DNA from: Paenibacillus terrae
Lineage (GTDB): Bacteria; Bacillota; Bacilli; Paenibacillales; Paenibacillaceae
NCBI RefSeq assembly: GCF_000943545.1
Contig: NZ_JTHP01000004.1
Coordinates: 115,196-179,195 of the forward strand
Reading direction: 5' to 3'
DNA: 64,000 nt
The notes under the pieces are model-generated. The model searched no databases and had not been told where the DNA came from. It saw only the letters and a program-made list of their open reading frames with translations. Below, piece by piece: positions 63,740 to 64,000 of this stretch; the first letter of the stretch is position 1, and every line of letters begins with the position of its first letter. A program made the position numbers and the translations under genes.

Positions 63740-64000
63740 AGCCGCTCCTCCCTTCGCTTCAATAATATCGTCCAGCCTCGCGTCTTAATATCGTTCAGTC
63801 TTTCGCCCCAATATCCTCGGTCCTCTCGCCCATCCGGCTCTGGATCTTCCCAATGTGCTTCAATGTATGTTTCCCCGCGTTACCACGCCTGCCGCTTCAG
63901 CCGCCGTATTCGCCATTCACTCAGTTATAAGGATCAAGCAGAAAAACATGCGAAAGGAGGATAGGGCTTTTTTTATCCTTCTGTTGTTTCTAGGACTGCC
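63740..64000. other. Right edge, no gene recognised
   Basis: A ~45-codon minus-strand frame (ending near 63748) reads EAHWEDPEPDGREDRGYW but has no recognised relative. The remaining bases show nothing I can support. Confidence 0.35.

Noticed and set aside
63428..63964. 178-codon plus-strand frame at the right edge
   Set aside because: It is antisense to the AnmK remnant and reads as low-quality protein without motifs.
1..64000. tRNA, rRNA, prophage or integrative element
   Set aside because: No cloverleaf, rRNA-like stretch, integrase or phage structural gene was recognised in the window.

Overview
The window looks like the chromosome of a Paenibacillus, most likely the P. polymyxa group. 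The evidence is a Gram-positive sporulating core-gene order (topA-trmFO-hslVU, rnhB-rbgA-lepB-rplS-trmD-rimM-khpA-rpsP-ffh-ylxM-ftsY-smc-rnc-fab genes, ylbJ/ylbL/ylbM, coaD-rsmD), strong AGGAGG-type ribosome binding sites, frequent TTG/GTG starts, and a moderate GC content broken by a few very GC-rich gene segments. The species is inferred by eye; no database was searched.

Region 1 (1-41,500) is mostly conserved housekeeping DNA on the minus strand: protein quality control (HslU/HslV), tRNA modification (TrmFO, TrmD), topoisomerase I, DprA, succinyl-CoA synthetase, ribosome assembly and ribosomal proteins (RbgA, RimM, L19, S16, L32), protein secretion (signal peptidase I, Ffh, YlxM, FtsY), SMC, RNase III, and a nearly complete type II fatty-acid/phospholipid module (FabF, AcpP, FabG, FabD, FabH, PlsX) with its repressor FapR and a good FapR box upstream. 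Small insertions into this order are the OhrR/Ohr peroxide pair, a nitroreductase and a haemolysin III-type membrane protein. Flagellar-export-like YlqG (FliK-like) and YlqH (FlhB C-domain-like) sit next to rnhB. From 36.5 kb come tmcAL, the Lon-like protease YlbL/SepM, the sporulation membrane protein YlbJ, coaD and rsmD.

Region 2 (41,500-44,400) holds a compact agr-type signalling cassette on the minus strand with its own promoter. Its order is a kinase-less AgrC-like membrane sensor, an AgrB protease, and a 40-residue AgrD-like pro-peptide with serine in place of the ring cysteine. No histidine kinase or response regulator lies beside it. A membrane acyltransferase follows upstream. An unexplained stretch with a plus-strand terminator lies between agrD and rsmD.

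Region 3 (44,400-54,700) is metabolic and accessory: a KimA-like potassium transporter, an AraC regulator divergent from a GH42 beta-galactosidase and an MFS transporter, a collagen-like exosporium-type protein with 36-bp internal repeats, a decayed VOC gene, and a MarR-DegV operon with a divergent acetyltransferase.

Region 4 (54,700-64,000) is a mosaic of redox and stress genes and mobile-element debris: an NAD(P)H oxidoreductase/MarR pair with matching palindromes, a TetR fragment interrupted by a decayed IS630-like element, two paralogous metallo-beta-lactamase-fold proteins (one a lipoprotein with an altered metal motif) around an NTF2-like protein, a DsbA/FrnE-type oxidoreductase with twin operator palindromes, an IS3-family remnant, an iron-dependent alcohol dehydrogenase, and a C-terminal remnant of anhydro-N-acetylmuramate kinase. 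A dispersed, foldable intergenic repeat occurs at 9.6 kb and, inverted, at 49.6 kb. No tRNA, rRNA, CRISPR array or prophage was seen.
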